Shown: positions 36,471 through 48,434 of the stretch, one piece after another
How the letters are laid out: every line of letters starts with the position of its first letter
How positions within the stretch are numbered: the first letter of the stretch is position 1
DNA from: Bombyx mori
Lineage: Eukaryota; Arthropoda; Insecta; Lepidoptera; Bombycidae
Direction: 5' to 3'
DNA length: 64,000 nt
Assembly (NCBI RefSeq): GCF_030269925.1
Contig: NC_085116.1
Location: 682,001-746,000 of the forward strand
Translations under genes and position numbers: made by a program
The notes under the pieces: model-generated
Seen by the model: only the letters and a program-made list of their open reading frames with translations
Told to the model about the DNA's origin: nothing
Databases searched by the model: none

Positions 36471-37293
36471 TGCAAAACTTATAAAAACCATTGTACATTT
36501 TGAGTTAACTTCTGTAACTTGCAGCGTTAGGCAGTTAAGTCCCACGTGTTCCAGACAGCGAATTCAGTGCAAGATAAATTGGTCATTACAGATCGTCCGT
36601 CTGTAATCCTTACTATTGTGATTCGATGCTCAGGATAGCCGCCAGATTTGTAGAGTAAAGGAACTACATAGCCTGAATAAAGAGGAATTAGCGAAAGCGA
36701 CAGGGCATTATTATTGGGTCCCATTTATTTTCCTATTTCATGTACACTAATCGGACGTACTGACCTGTCGAAAATCAAAGAAGGATAGTCGATTATCTTC
36801 TTTGAGATTTCGATTCTGTCATTTAAAAATGACAACACTTTTCACATTATGTATAGATCCCTTAGTGCTATATATAAAGACTGTACATGTGTGCTTCTTA
36901 TACAACAAACGAGCCTCCGTCCAATTATTAACATCATTACGGAGCTGCAAATGATAGCGGTAATCACAACACGGTCGCTTGAGCGCTTTAATGGCCTCAG
37001 AACTTGTACGATGAGACGAAAGTTGCTTCTCAACCAATGGTCTTCTGTATCATTATTTTGATGATGATGATATTGCAATTGTTGTAAATTATAGATTTGT
37101 AAAGATATTTTTTAACTAGGTTACGTTCGAGAATAAAAACTCAAGCAACGTGATATATATATATATGATACCATTATTTTTTTATTTTCAAAGACTATGG
37201 ACATATGTATGTAAATGCCATAAATATAACGTTAAAAGAATGGTTAATGACAATTAGTTTTACAAGAACGGAGCAATATAAACAGAGTTTTGA

Positions 37294-37719
37294 AGTCGTC
37301 GTGGCCCAAAAGGATAAGACGCTCGATGATTATCTAGCGATGCGACAGTGTCGGTGTTCGAATCCCGCAGGCGGGTATCAATTTTTCTAATGAAACACGT
37401 ACTTATTCACGAACGACTTCCACGGTGAAGGAATAACATCGTGTGATAATAATCAAATCCTCTAAAAATATAAATTTTGTTACTACTGGCATTATTGTTA
37501 CCTTAGTACCACCACCTTGCCTATTTCTGCCGTGAAGCATTATTGAGTTTCAGTTTCAAGTGTCGCGCAGCCGTTGTTACTGTCAAACTGAGATTTGAGG
37601 ACTCATGTTTCAAGATGTGTGGCAGAATTTTGTTGTTGATGTCTATGGGCTTCGGTGACCACTTAACACCAGGTGGGCTGTAAGATTTTGCATAGATGGG
37701 TCATAAGCAATAAAAAAAA
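37294..37719 (+). mobile_element. Near full-length Bm1-like SINE
   Basis: It is about 425 bp, with the tRNA-like head (box A GTGGCCCAAAAGGATAAGAC, box B CGGTGTTCGAATCCCGC), the linker with TGAAGGAATAACATCGTG, the body (somewhat diverged, a few deletions) and the tail AGCAATAAAAAAAATCG. This is the best copy for defining the family in this window. Confidence 0.88.
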
Positions 37720-38103
37720 TCGAAAGGAGTTTCCACCATTAAAAAATATAATTATTAAATATATTTGTTGTAAACATTGTGTGTTACCAATATTAGGTAC
37801 TATTTTGAAAACATTCATTCAGTAATTTAACACGCAAAACCACACATCTGTTCAAATATTCATTCGCCACGGAAACTTCTGGAATGTTTTTCGTTTTCAA
37901 ATGAATCATTGTTCCTTCGATTCGTTGCGAAAATTTCAATTCTTTGTAGCCGGCGGCTTGTTTTTGTTTTAAAACAATTTGAGTGACGTAAGTTTACGTA
38001 AAGTTATAATGATATTTTGTAGATGTTTTCTTTGAGAAAAACGTGACGAGTGCTTTGAACTTGAAATAGACAAGACAGCGGTACCAACTCTTTTTTTTTC
38101 CAT

Positions 38104-38308
38104 TTTTTTTTATTGCTTAGATGGATGGACGAGCTCACAGTCCACCTGATGTTAAGTGGTTACTGGAGCCCATAGACATCTACAACGTAAATGCGCCACC
38201 CACCTCGAGATATAAGTTCTAAGGTCTCAGTATAGTTACGACGGCTACCCCACCCTTCGAGCCGAAACGCATTACTGCTTCACGGCGGAAATAGGCGGGA
38301 CACTCGTG
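38104..38308 (-). mobile_element. Bm1-like SINE body, 5'-truncated
   Basis: It runs from the T-run and ATTGCTTAGATGGATGGACG at the left to GCGGAAATAGGCGGGAC, where it breaks off before the block with the GGTACC site. Well conserved. Confidence 0.85.
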
Positions 38309-38829
38309 CGGGACACGCCCTTCTACAAAATTTCAATGGAGTAATCCTCATACAGAAATGTATCATCAAATTATAATTTAATACCGTGTCTGTATCAAAC
38401 GCTATTCTCCAAAAGAAATGTAAGCTATACTAATTCAACCTCAATATAATTGAGTACGTTAATTGCTTTGAAACAAACAAAATATTTAAGAATGAAAAGG
38501 TCAATAGCCTCAGTGTAGATGCTTAATTAGAAATGAAATCTAACTACTCTTTAAAGCATTTAAAATAAATAATATATACATAAATATTTGTATATTTTAT
38601 TCAGACATTAATATTTTGATATTTTAAATTTATTAAATTTTATTGTACACTATTCCACCTACTATAAACTAGATTACTCTGATTTTGAGGAGAAGTCATT
38701 AATTGAGTGATCATGTAAGGTTAAGCTCACTTTTTGTGTCGTTAAAATTGTTCATTGTATGTTTTGTTCTTCTTTACATTAAACAGGCAGAAGGGACGCC
38801 ATACTTAAATGAAAAGTATCATCACTCGT

Positions 38830-38949
38830 ATCAATATTATTCAATATATACCTACTTTAATTGCTAACAAATAATGTAATGATACCACGATCAATATTAT
38901 TCAATATATACCTACTTTAATTGCTAACAAATAATGTAATGATACCACG
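38830..38949. repeat. Exact 60 bp tandem duplication
   Basis: 38830-38889 and 38890-38949 are identical by eye. The unit is AT-rich and non-coding. Confidence 0.9.
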
Positions 38950-39692
38950 TATTCATAGCCGACTACCACCACGGAGGAAAAGCTGATAATAAATAAACCA
39001 AAATCGAAGGTTTATTTAACAAAAATTAAAGTACAATAACTTGCCCAATAAAAATAAAAAGGCAAAAATTCAAGTAGCTTAGAACGTAATTCAAGTGTTT
39101 CAATGCGTAGTAATATTTGTAGAATCAAGTTTATTTAGATACGAGTATAGTTATATAGAAATCTAGTAACAATTATATTACTCTGATTGTAGTACATATA
39201 TTAATAAGAGAAGAATTACAATGTTCAATTTAAGTTAACCTATTTCCTGTTAGTATATACATAAATTTCTTTAAAGCTTAATATTTAATTATAATAATTT
39301 TAAATCAATCAACTGCAAAAAAAAATCCAACTTATTTAGTTATTATTTTCTTATTCGCATTACGGTCACAAAGCCCTTCTAATAACAAGCGGTTGCGCAA
39401 TTGAACAAAAACCGTCAGTCGGTACGGTAATGTCGGCTTCAGACCAGTTACTACTAATGCTTGCTGTCTTATAAGCTGATGTTGTGCTATATTAAAGATA
39501 TTCGTAATTAGATTAAACGCTAAAAAGTTTACGAATTATTTTGGAAACCCAAGCCTTCCGATAGTGAACTTCGGTAAGCTAATTTACATAATTAGCGTGG
39601 TAGCTTGTGTCCTAACCAAACACATCGTCAAAAGGCAGCTAACCGCAAGCACCTTTTGTTAGTATTGAAGCACGGACTAACGTTATTTATTA
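38950..39692. other. Intergenic DNA
   Basis: AT-rich, with no gene or repeat recognised. Confidence 0.35.
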
Positions 39693-39818
39693 CAGTGTGC
39701 ACAGTGCGAATTTTACAACGTTCTCGATAGCGAAAAAGTTAACATTGGCAAACGTTCCAACTCCATACAAATTTGAGTTAACTTTTACGCTATCGAGAAC
39801 TTTAAAAAACGCACACTG
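39693..39818. mobile_element. MITE family B, short copy with TA duplication
   Basis: It starts CAGTGTGCACAGTGCG and ends CGCACACTG, with TA directly on both sides (39691-39692 and 39819-39820). The inner arms AACGTTCTCGATAGCG and CGCTATCGAGAACTTT are inverted. The TA duplication and CAGTGTGC ends suggest a Tc1/mariner-type derivative. Confidence 0.75.
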
Positions 39819-40743
39819 TATACATAAGACTTACAGAGAAGTTAGTAACTACCCAGCCTCTCGCCTGCGATCGTTCAAATGACACCGCTGCTATATTCGC
39901 CTAGTTTGTGTATTACAAATATTTGTTTATTTGTCACATTTGGATTTACTAGTTAATGCTCAAAATAACTACATTACCTTCAAATTGAGAAATTCATGTT
40001 GAAAATATTACAATATTAAATAACATTGTATTACAAGTTCAAAACTCGTATCGGATACAGCATCGCATTGCATAGCTCTGAACCTACAACACTTGACCTC
40101 GCCACTACTACCAATGACCGACAAAATATATTTTTTGTTACCACGAGACGTGACTGCCGGATGTAAACAACTCTCTATTTCGTTATTCGCTACTGTCAAA
40201 ACTATGAACTGTTATTGGAGTATTCAGTGAGCCAACTGCTATTTAGTGTTGGGGGTTGATCTTTGCTGCGTCTTTTGCTTTGCTCGAGTATTTTGCTGCA
40301 GAGGCACCAAGCGTTCCCGCATACTCCAAAACATATAAATACTCAGAACCCGTAGAACAAAATTTTTTCGGGTTTTTGTGGAACCCTACTACTGAATACT
40401 GCACACCATTAAACGCCCAATATCTTTAAGAATATTATTGTTATCTGGAAAATAAACTACAGAACTGAAAATAAAAAAACAGTACTTTATGACCTTTTAT
40501 GTAATGTTGATCGTAGCGTGGCTACTACGTCTAAGCGTTCCCTACGGAAGGCAAAAACCGCTCGGAAACCCATATATGTATGTAATACTGAGATTTTATG
40601 GCAAAAAACTCAACCTGATTAAGGAAAAATAGATATTATTAGGAATCAGAAGAAAAACCATTTAAAAAAAATAACAATGATTAGCACACGTTTACAGAGA
40701 CTTAAAACAATGACTCACGAACACCGCCGATCGAATGCATGTT
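39819..40743. other. Intergenic DNA
   Basis: No supported gene. The short open frame near 40008-40199 is not backed by splice sites or a known motif. Confidence 0.35.
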
Positions 40744-42786
40744 TCGTTTTTTTTTTTTTTTTCTACCTATGCTGATAGCCCTAGCGGCTATGTCAGCGTA
40801 ACCCTAACTTTAGTAGGTGAGCTCACGGGGCTCAAACCTGACGATGTTGCTAACACGAACCCTAGCAAGAGCCGTGCTTCGCAGAATCTACCACCGGATC
40901 GGAAACGCGACCCACTGAGAAGATCCGCCGAGAAACTCAGTGGGCTGTGTCTGAGAGTTAATTTACTCGTCGAGCCCTTCGTCGCAAGCGACGGGTTCGA
41001 CGAGAACGGTGACCGGTGCTTGAAGTACCTAAAAGCACCGTTAGTGGATCGGGAGGATCCGAGATGACGTGTTTAGGGCGACGTCGACTGCTTTCCATTC
41101 TGTCCGCAGGATCGGGAATGTAGTTACCGGCGGCCACGATGAGAGGGTTCTCGTGTCGTGCCGCTTTATCGAAGTGGCGCATGGACGCCGACTGAAGATA
41201 CTTACTGATGGACTCTAAGTCCAGGTCGTCATGGAGGTCGACGTTCCTGACGAACCACGGGGCTCCGACGGCTATCCTGCAAAAACGGGATTGAATAATT
41301 TGAAATGATTTTAAGTGTATGCGGGCCGCGTGAGCGAACACTACACTTGCATAGGTCATGACGGGGCGTATGCAAGTTTTGTAGAGTGTCACCTTATTTC
41401 TAAGGGACATTTTACTTCTCCTACATATCATCGGGTAGAGACGTCCTAGAATGAAGGCGGCACGGTCGCGTACCGTCTTGATGTGGGGGCGGAATGTCAT
41501 CCTACTGTCGAGGGTGACGCCTAAATATTTGACCTTCGGGGCCCACGGTATGGGCTGGTCGAACATCGTGATTGGGCGAACGGCGGGGGCGGTGTTGACG
41601 CGCCTAGTCGGGAGGGGGGTGCTCAGCGTGGTGTTCGGAGGGCGACCCCTTTTGAAGAGCACCGCTGTGCTTTTCGTGGGGTTGATGTCGATGCGCCACT
41701 TCCGGAACCACTGTCCCATGGTGGTAGCTGCGGTCTGAAGTCGTCGATGAAGCAACGCCTTCTTCCTACACGAGTAGTAGATGGCGGTGTCATCGGCGAA
41801 GAGCGCCAGATGGGTCTCCGGAGACCGGGGTATATCATTGATATACAAACTAAATAGTAACGGGGAGAGGGCGGAGCCTTGCGGGACTCCGGCTGTGACG
41901 TGACGGGGCCGGGAACGCGTTCCCTCGACTCGATATCGGAAGGAACGGTTCGACAAGTAGTCTCGTATGATGAGCACGAGTCTGTCTGGCACTCCCATGT
42001 TATACAGTTTGTATATCAAACCGTTGTGCCAGACTTTGTCGAACGCCTTCGCTATATCGAAGAAGAGGGCTCCTGTCGGGATGGGTTTCCGCCTATTCAG
42101 CCCTAATAAGATGTGCTCCGTGAGGCGGTGCACTTGATGGACGCACGAGTGTCTGGCGCGGAATCCAAACTGCTCGTCTATAAGAATTTTGTTCGCGGAT
42201 ACGAAGTCCCAGAGGCGTTTACGAAGGAGCCGTTCGTATAGTTTGCCTATCGCCGGGAGGAGACTGATGGGGCGGTAACTCGCGGTTTCGTTCTTCGGTT
42301 TGCCCGGCTTGTGTATGCCGATAACGTCCGCTTCTTTCCACGCCGCGGGAAAGATGCAGTTCGTCATAGCAGCATTTAATATGGTGGCCAACATCGTTAT
42401 CAGTTGGGTTGGTAACAATTTAAGCACGCGGTTGCGGATGCCGTCGGAGCCGGGAGCTTTCCGTGGTTGTAGGCTATCGATCGCCTCCTTAACCTCGGAA
42501 GTGGTAATGGGGGGTAACGCGTCCGAGGGCGGCAGGGAAGCTCTGCGCTCGACCTCCCTGTCGACGAACTCGGTGTGTTCGGGGTCCGCGTGTTGAGTGC
42601 TGGTGGTGCACTGCTCTTGCAGTGCATCGGCCAGCAACTCTGCCTTGTCATCGTCATCGTAAGCCGGTGATTGGCCTGAGGGGCGTACGAGAGGCGGCAT
42701 AGTGGCTATAGTTTCGGACTTGAGGGTCCTAGCTAGTCGCCAGTATGCTTGGTGAGCATGTTTCGAGCAAAGGCGTTGCTATTTAT
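40744..42786 (-). mobile_element. 5'-truncated Jockey-like LINE
   Basis: On the minus strand it enters inside ORF2 (open frame back to about 42786), runs through an uninterrupted reverse transcriptase, a roughly 200 bp 3' UTR and a poly(A) tail (T-run at 40746-40761). ORF1 and the endonuclease are missing, as in typical aborted target-primed reverse transcription. Other 3' ends of the same family are at 31535 and 34605, and a body fragment is at 25228. Confidence 0.88.
40958..42700 (-). CDS. LINE reverse transcriptase, intact core
   Basis: 580 codons from the first Met; the frame continues upstream for about 25 codons (KHAHQAYWRLA), so the Met is internal to the original ORF2. RT motifs in order: KAPGSDGI (81-88), SYRPISLL (141-148), FFDIAKAFD (213-221, motif A), GVPQGSALSP (271-280, motif B), FADD (301-304, motif C) and KYLGVTLDS further on. 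The thumb region follows with a basic Arg-rich C-terminus (RRTRRLRRRARR). All three catalytic aspartates are present. The arrangement is that of the Jockey clade. There is no nearby endonuclease, so it is non-autonomous at best. Confidence 0.9.
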   Translation of the reverse strand: MPPLVRPSGQSPAYDDDDKAELLADALQEQCTTSTQHADPEHTEFVDREVERRASLPPSDALPPITTSEVKEAIDSLQPRKAPGSDGIRNRVLKLLPTQLITMLATILNAAMTNCIFPAAWKEADVIGIHKPGKPKNETASYRPISLLPAIGKLYERLLRKRLWDFVSANKILIDEQFGFRARHSCVHQVHRLTEHILLGLNRRKPIPTGALFFDIAKAFDKVWHNGLIYKLYNMGVPDRLVLIIRDYLSNRSFRYRVEGTRSRPRHVTAGVPQGSALSPLLFSLYINDIPRSPETHLALFADDTAIYYSCRKKALLHRRLQTAATTMGQWFRKWRIDINPTKSTAVLFKRGRPPNTTLSTPLPTRRVNTAPAVRPITMFDQPIPWAPKVKYLGVTLDSRMTFRPHIKTVRDRAAFILGRLYPMICRRSKMSLRNKVTLYKTCIRPVMTYASVVFAHAARIHLKSFQIIQSRFCRIAVGAPWFVRNVDLHDDLDLESISKYLQSASMRHFDKAARHENPLIVAAGNYIPDPADRMESSRRRPKHVISDPPDPLTVLLGTSSTGHRSRRTRRLRRRARRVN

Positions 42787-43809
42787 AGGCACTGTACCCT
42801 CAACATTATTATAAAATTCGTGTTTCCTAAATTAACACTTAAAGTCTTTGAACGATGTTCTCTCGACGAATGTCAACCGACAAATGCGCCAGTGACGGAG
42901 CTGCGCGCCGGTTTTATACCCTTTTTGTAGGGTATTCCTTACTATATAATATCTATTAGATTTATTGAGTTGCAATAATGTCCTAGTTCACACAAAATCT
43001 ATCGAATAATAAATTATTTTCGACAACGCGGTGTGTTGTTTAGGCGCTATAGACAGATGACTCCATACATACACTACACAAGTCCCTTTAGTTTTCAGGA
43101 AAAAGTAAATACTTCCTAAATAACCGCATCTAATGGTCGAGGAGATCGCGTTGTACAAAACACGCAACTAAAATACAATTAACGATTAGTGACAGTTAAA
43201 CTCCGGCCAAAAGTACATGCTTTGTTCATTACCTGATCGCGTGACGTCGGTAATTACAGCAATGATTCGCGACACTTTCCCGATGGCTTATCATTCTACC
43301 ACTGAATATGGTGGTAAACTAGGAATGTTACGACAACCGTAAATCATCTCAATCGTTGGTCGATTTTTTTGTTTCCGTTGTATGCTAAAAATATATCTAT
43401 TTAATTTAACACATATTTTCTTTAATGAAACGATTGTTCTAGAATTGAGATGCTTTGTAATGATGACGGCAAAAAGTTTTTGTCATTGGAATTACATCTG
43501 GCATTTTAACATCACTTTAGGATATTTATTTAATCAATTTGTCATTGTCATGTCATTTAATTAAATGTAGAGATAATTATTATTATAGCAAGCTATTTGT
43601 AGTAAGCTCATACTGGTAATTTTACAAGTGATTTAAATAATAATGTGAGATATATTATTATATTAAGTTAATTATATAATTTTACATGAGCGCCAGGTGT
43701 GATGAAACTACAAGATCTGGAACCTAAAAATTGTAAATTGTCTAGGTATCTGTTTATGAAAATCCTGACACTGACTGATGGTTGTTAAACTTTATTTATA
43801 AAAGTATAA
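42787..43809. other. Intergenic DNA
   Basis: Nothing recognised; AT-rich with short chance frames. Confidence 0.35.
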
Positions 43810-44166
43810 AAAAAAGAAAATTTACACATTCATTTTACTTCACAAAATCAGCAATCTTTGTTTAAGATAAGCGATCTAAACACAGAAGCGTCTATCAGAT
43901 GCTGCAGTTTCCGCGATCTGCACACTCACGCTATCTTTTTATCTACAGAATGTAGATATAATACTTTCCGCGCGTGTTATCTTGGAACTAAAACACGGAG
44001 AAAGCAGAAGACATTTTTACAGGATGTAGATGAGCAACTGAGTTATTGGTTCAATGTGCGGTCGACCCCTGCCTACCCACAACACCCGTTGTACTTAAAC
44101 GAAGTACATAAGCCTGTGAGTTTACTCCTCAACATTATTTTTCGAATAAATAAAAAAAAAGCATAA
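43810..44166 (+). other. Unexplained open frame, possible exon
   Basis: A frame is open from about 43810 to the stop at 44166. Its composition is more protein-like than its neighbours up to about codon 105 (GTKTRRKQKTFL, FNVRSTPAYPQHP), then it degenerates into low complexity. A good acceptor (CTTTTTATCTACAG, exon from about 43949) and a GTGAGT donor at about 44115 could bound an exon in this frame. The CxYNTF and GTKTRRxQKTFL patches faintly recall the C-terminal part of FGF-like proteins, but spacing is wrong and I would not name it. It may be chance. Confidence 0.2.
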
Positions 44167-44574
44167 AATTTTTGAGTAAACAACCTACATACATACTATT
44201 GATCGAATGCACTTTCCAACTTTATCTCGACTTTAAGGATACGATAGAAAGTGTCTCGTTAAACCATTTATGTATATTCATGTAAATCGTTTGTTTGCAT
44301 TGCCAAGGAGGTCAGACTGTATTCGGAACGCCAGTAAAAAGTTTAATTGCAAAGCAACAATTGTCATGTATATTTTTATAATTTTTAACTTTGTTTTATC
44401 TAAGATTGTTAATAATAATAAACTGTCAGCTACAAGATGTGCATCCTATCTTTTTTATTGAAAAATCTTCCTCATCAAAACCCAAAATCTAAACAAGAAA
44501 CCGTCCGCTACAGACTGTGAATTTCATTCTAAAAGTTTAATGGTATTTTAAGTTTTTTTTTTTGGTATTTTACG

Positions 44575-44762
44575 GATAATTACCAAGGGGTTGCGTATCT
44601 CTGCTTCGAAGCAGTAATGTGCTCCGATTTAAAGGATCTGTCAGCCGTTTTACAATACAATTGTAGCTTCGTGCGTCAAGGTCGGCGGCGGTATTCCCCT
44701 TCTGATGGCTCTGGTAAACACTAAATACCAGGTGGTCCGAGCGCTTGTTCACCCATCTACGC
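44575..44762 (+). mobile_element. Degenerate Bm1-like SINE
   Basis: The blocks TCTGCTTCGAAGCAGTAATGTG, CTCCGATTTAAAGG, CAGCCGTT, GGTCGGCGGC and TTCACCCATCTA follow the SINE order, with much mutation. Confidence 0.55.
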
Positions 44763-47700
44763 TAACTTCTACGTTGCAAGTTACTGTCAGTTTAATTACG
44801 ATAGAAAAGCTGACTGGCCACCTGTTATAAGTGATTTTTGAAGCAAGTAGACACAAACCCTTCTTGTCGAATACCCCACTCGGAAAGCAGACCCATGACT
44901 GCTTTGCGGCAGAACTAGAGAGGAATAACGCACGACAAGACATCCTCATAATTACTATTTGCAATAGTTTGACAGTCAACTTCACAGTATAGAATTTCGT
45001 AAGGTCTGTGTTGTTCATTGCGTGCGACAGATCGTTTTACATGCATCGTGCGTCGTGTGTGACATATTGATGTCGGGTCGGGGTCAAGTGGGGCATGCGT
45101 TAGTGCAAATTCATGAGTCAGAGGAGAAAGCGAATGCGCTTGCAAATCGAGGATTTACTGGTGATTCGGACAAAATACAAAATATTATTATACTATCTAA
45201 ACATAACGATTACTCGAGCTATCCATTCTAAGCCTAACTTGTTAGACCAGAGGTTCTCAAACTTTTTGACTCGAACCAAATCGTGTTTTGCGATCACTTG
45301 AAAAATTACCAGCTTAAACAATATTTAAGTAAGTTTTTTTTTAACCTGATACCAAAAACTACATAAAAATTATAATTCAAACTCTGTAGGCGTTGTTTCC
45401 CTACACTAATAAGCGCTAATGATTTTGTATTTGGTAATGTTGCTTTCACTGTCATTTTCATTTCTATTTATGGCCCTCCATATCAAACAGGTTATAAGGG
45501 GCGACGAAGGACGTGTAGTTGAGGATTCGATATTATTATTTTCTAGAAGGAAATCCAGTAGTAATATCTCCGATCATTAGCGCCGGACGCTCTTCCGCAT
45601 TTAGCTGTAACAAAATGTACGACGAGAAATCGACGTGGGTTAACATTGCAATGGCAGTGATGCAGTGATGCAGATACGATCAAAGTTCGTTGAACCGTCA
45701 GGGCCGAACCCCACAGCGCAGAGTAACAAAAGAGTTCCAAACAATACAATAAGCAACAGTGTTATTGCCTAACGCAGCTTTGTAGAAATAGAAATATAGA
45801 AAAGAATGGAAGCTCTACTTTATTAGGTGCCAAGCAATTTCCTCTTCACTTGTGATAGATATTCAGAACCACAAAAGTCATAGTGAAACTTTCACATTCT
45901 TATACATACAACTTTCAGGTATTCTCTTTGGATCTAGGGGAAATCGACATATTCTTATGTGTGGTAGTTAAATACCAAGAAAGACTCTCTTTCGCTCAAA
46001 ACTCAAATGCTATATCGTAACGGATAGAAATCGAACACGAGAGACCATCTTAAATATTTATGTATATGTGGGTTGAGCTCTTCCCGATCATCATCTGTGT
46101 CCTCGTGGTCAGTCATTTGTAGGTTAGACTCGAAATAAGAATACAAATAATAGCAGACTAGAAATGCGGTGATCTCAGAGACGCGTGAGATCGCAACGGT
46201 GCCTCCAAAGAGAATGCCTCTTCTCTCAAATGACTGTCTAGTCACTCCCGTCATAGACTAACTCTTCAAATGTCACACGTCATCCACTGACCCTCCCATC
46301 ACTGACACTTGCCATACGTCATTGTCTATTGAACGAGTCAATAACAAGTCTACCCATAAACAATTACGATCGCAGCGCCATCTCCGATTCCACCCAGGTA
46401 ATTAACCTGACGTTTCCAATCTAATATATCACAGTTATTTCCACTGATGCTCCGAAGTTCCGACATATATATTATACAGAGTATCGTAATCGCAGTAATC
46501 AGAACTATGACTCATGAGGTGCAATCGAGATCTTGATGGGGATTCAATGGACCACTTTCATGAAGTTGAGCCGTTCGAATGGAATGCCATTGTTATATTG
46601 TTTCATTTTATTCCTACGCAGTCAGATCATAGCCGTCTTGCGGCATCGTAAGGTTCTAGGGAGAAGAGAAAGAAAGTGGGTATTACCAGAGCCATTGCAA
46701 ATTCTAGCCCGATACTAAGCTATATAAAGATTTGAAAAGCACTTTTATTTATTTATGACAAAAAAAACTCTATTTATGAACAATACCGAACACGATCTCG
46801 TTAAAATTAGAAATTTTTAAAGTATTGTTACGAAAACCAATCAAAATGTTACAATGGCATTATAAAGAATCTACACAAGTTATGTAAGTTAAATAAAGAT
46901 ACATTATGACTTGGTATATAAAGGTCGTATTGTACATGATTGGATACTTTGGATTTGTTTATAATCATAAAATGCCCGTTTTAATATTGTATATTCTTGT
47001 GTTAGGAGCTTGAGGTAAAGTTAGCCACAACAATGTTTTATTCAGCATTATGCGTTGTGTGACACACTTTTTCTATGACCAGGGGCTCAAAAATGATACC
47101 GCATTATTGGAAACATCTTAAATCCAAACCAATAATCTAGAAAAATTATAAAATTGTAACATTTTCTTGAGTTTTCCTGATCACCGATATCAGTCGATAA
47201 TTTCTCGTCGTAAACTATGATTTATTTCTAAAACTACATATATCCCGGGCGTCATTCTCTGCCACTAGATACAGATAAATTTCCTTTGTTGTCAATCGGC
47301 TCATCTGTACCAATAAAAACCAGTCTCCAGCCTGCTGTCTAGACGGAGTAGTTTATATTCTATATTTCCCTTTCTCTGTCATTCATCCATATTGTGATGT
47401 CTGTTTTTGTACATAGAAGAGAAGCAATAAAAATATTTGTTTTAAATAATTTATTATTAGCTGTTGCGACGCGAGCACGAATACATAATTATTCAGATTT
47501 AAGTTACATTTTGAACGTTTCGATATAATTATTTGTTAAATGGAAATAATTCTGTCCCGTAATTAGAGTAAACTCTCTCCTCAAATTAAATAAATAAAAA
47601 AAAAGTGTGTGTGTCCGCTCCGACGCACGACTGGAGTTTACTGGATATAAAAAATTAAACGAAACAATACGAGAAATAGTTCTATATTACGACAACACGA

Positions 47701-47866
47701 TACACTACAGATTATTAACAAATTAACGAGACACAAAACAAACGACTAACAAATATATGAAAATACAATAATGAGAGAAACGCGCGATCAGTACGAGGCT
47801 TTGTGGCGGACTGCCGGCGCAGCAGCCCGGCGTCACCTGCAATAACGCGGCCGCGCGTTGGCTCCT
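44763..47866. other. Intergenic DNA
   Basis: About 3 kb without supported genes. Short open frames (for example 46254-46003 minus) have no recognisable domain. CAGAGGTTCTCAAAC at about 45246 resembles one terminal repeat of hAT elements, but the partner end is not seen. Confidence 0.35.
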
Positions 47867-48106
47867 GATTGGCGCGCGCACGCATCACGCAATCAGGAGC
47901 CAATCAGGCGCATAACGCATTTCGTGTGACATGCTAGTACGATTTTGATTGGCGCGCGCACGCATCACGCAATCAGGAGCCAATCAGGCGCATAACGCAT
48001 TTCGTGTGACATGCTAGTACGATTTTGATTGGCGCGCGCACGCATCACGCAATCAGGAGCCAATCAGGCGCATAACGCATTTCGTGTGACATGCTAGTAC
48101 GATTTT
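47867..48106. repeat. Perfect 3 x 80 bp tandem array
   Basis: Three identical 80 bp units starting at 47867, 47947 and 48027. Each holds GATTGGCGCGCGCACGCATC and, downstream, CAATCAGGAGCCAATCAGG, so inverted CCAAT motifs lie within 40 bp. Before unit 1 the flank supplies GGCTCCT, making the 12 bp inverted arms GGCTCCTGATTG and CAATCAGGAGCC. It is GC-rich and CpG-rich against AT-rich surroundings. Confidence 0.95.
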
Positions 48107-48167
48107 GGTCCCCATAATTTTCATACCCCGGGCCTATATATGTAAATCGATTCTAAAGGAGTAAACT

Positions 48168-48434
48168 CCAATAAATAAATAATAAATATTTACTAACAAT
48201 CACGCCACGTTAACTGGTCCCGTGATAAGTTCGTAAAGAACTTGTGTTACAGGTACCATATAGCGGATATAAATGTAAGATTTTTATTATACACATACAT
48301 ATATTTAATATACATCCATAACCCTGGAAAAGACATTTATATTTATCATACAAATACCTTCCCTTGGCGGGATTCGAACCCGCGACCCCCTTGTGTAGTG
48401 ACCATGTCACTTACCACTACACCAGACGGCCGTT
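48168..48434 (-). mobile_element. tRNA-derived SINE, second type, uninterrupted
   Basis: On the minus strand: head GGCCGTCTGGTGTAGTGGTAAG, box B GGGTTCGAATCCCGCC, body with AGGGTTATGGATGTA, GGTACCTGTAACACAAGTTC and CACGGGACCAG, end TTAGTAAATATTTATTATTTATT. About 265 bp. It defines the family shared with 36122-36470. It is not a functional tRNA gene. Confidence 0.78.

Noticed and set aside
45240..45300. hAT-like terminal repeat CAGAGGTTCTCAAAC
   Set aside because: Only one end was found and there is no 8 bp duplication or transposase.
46003..46254. 83-codon minus-strand frame with a hydrophobic stretch
   Set aside because: No family resemblance and no supporting splice or promoter signal.
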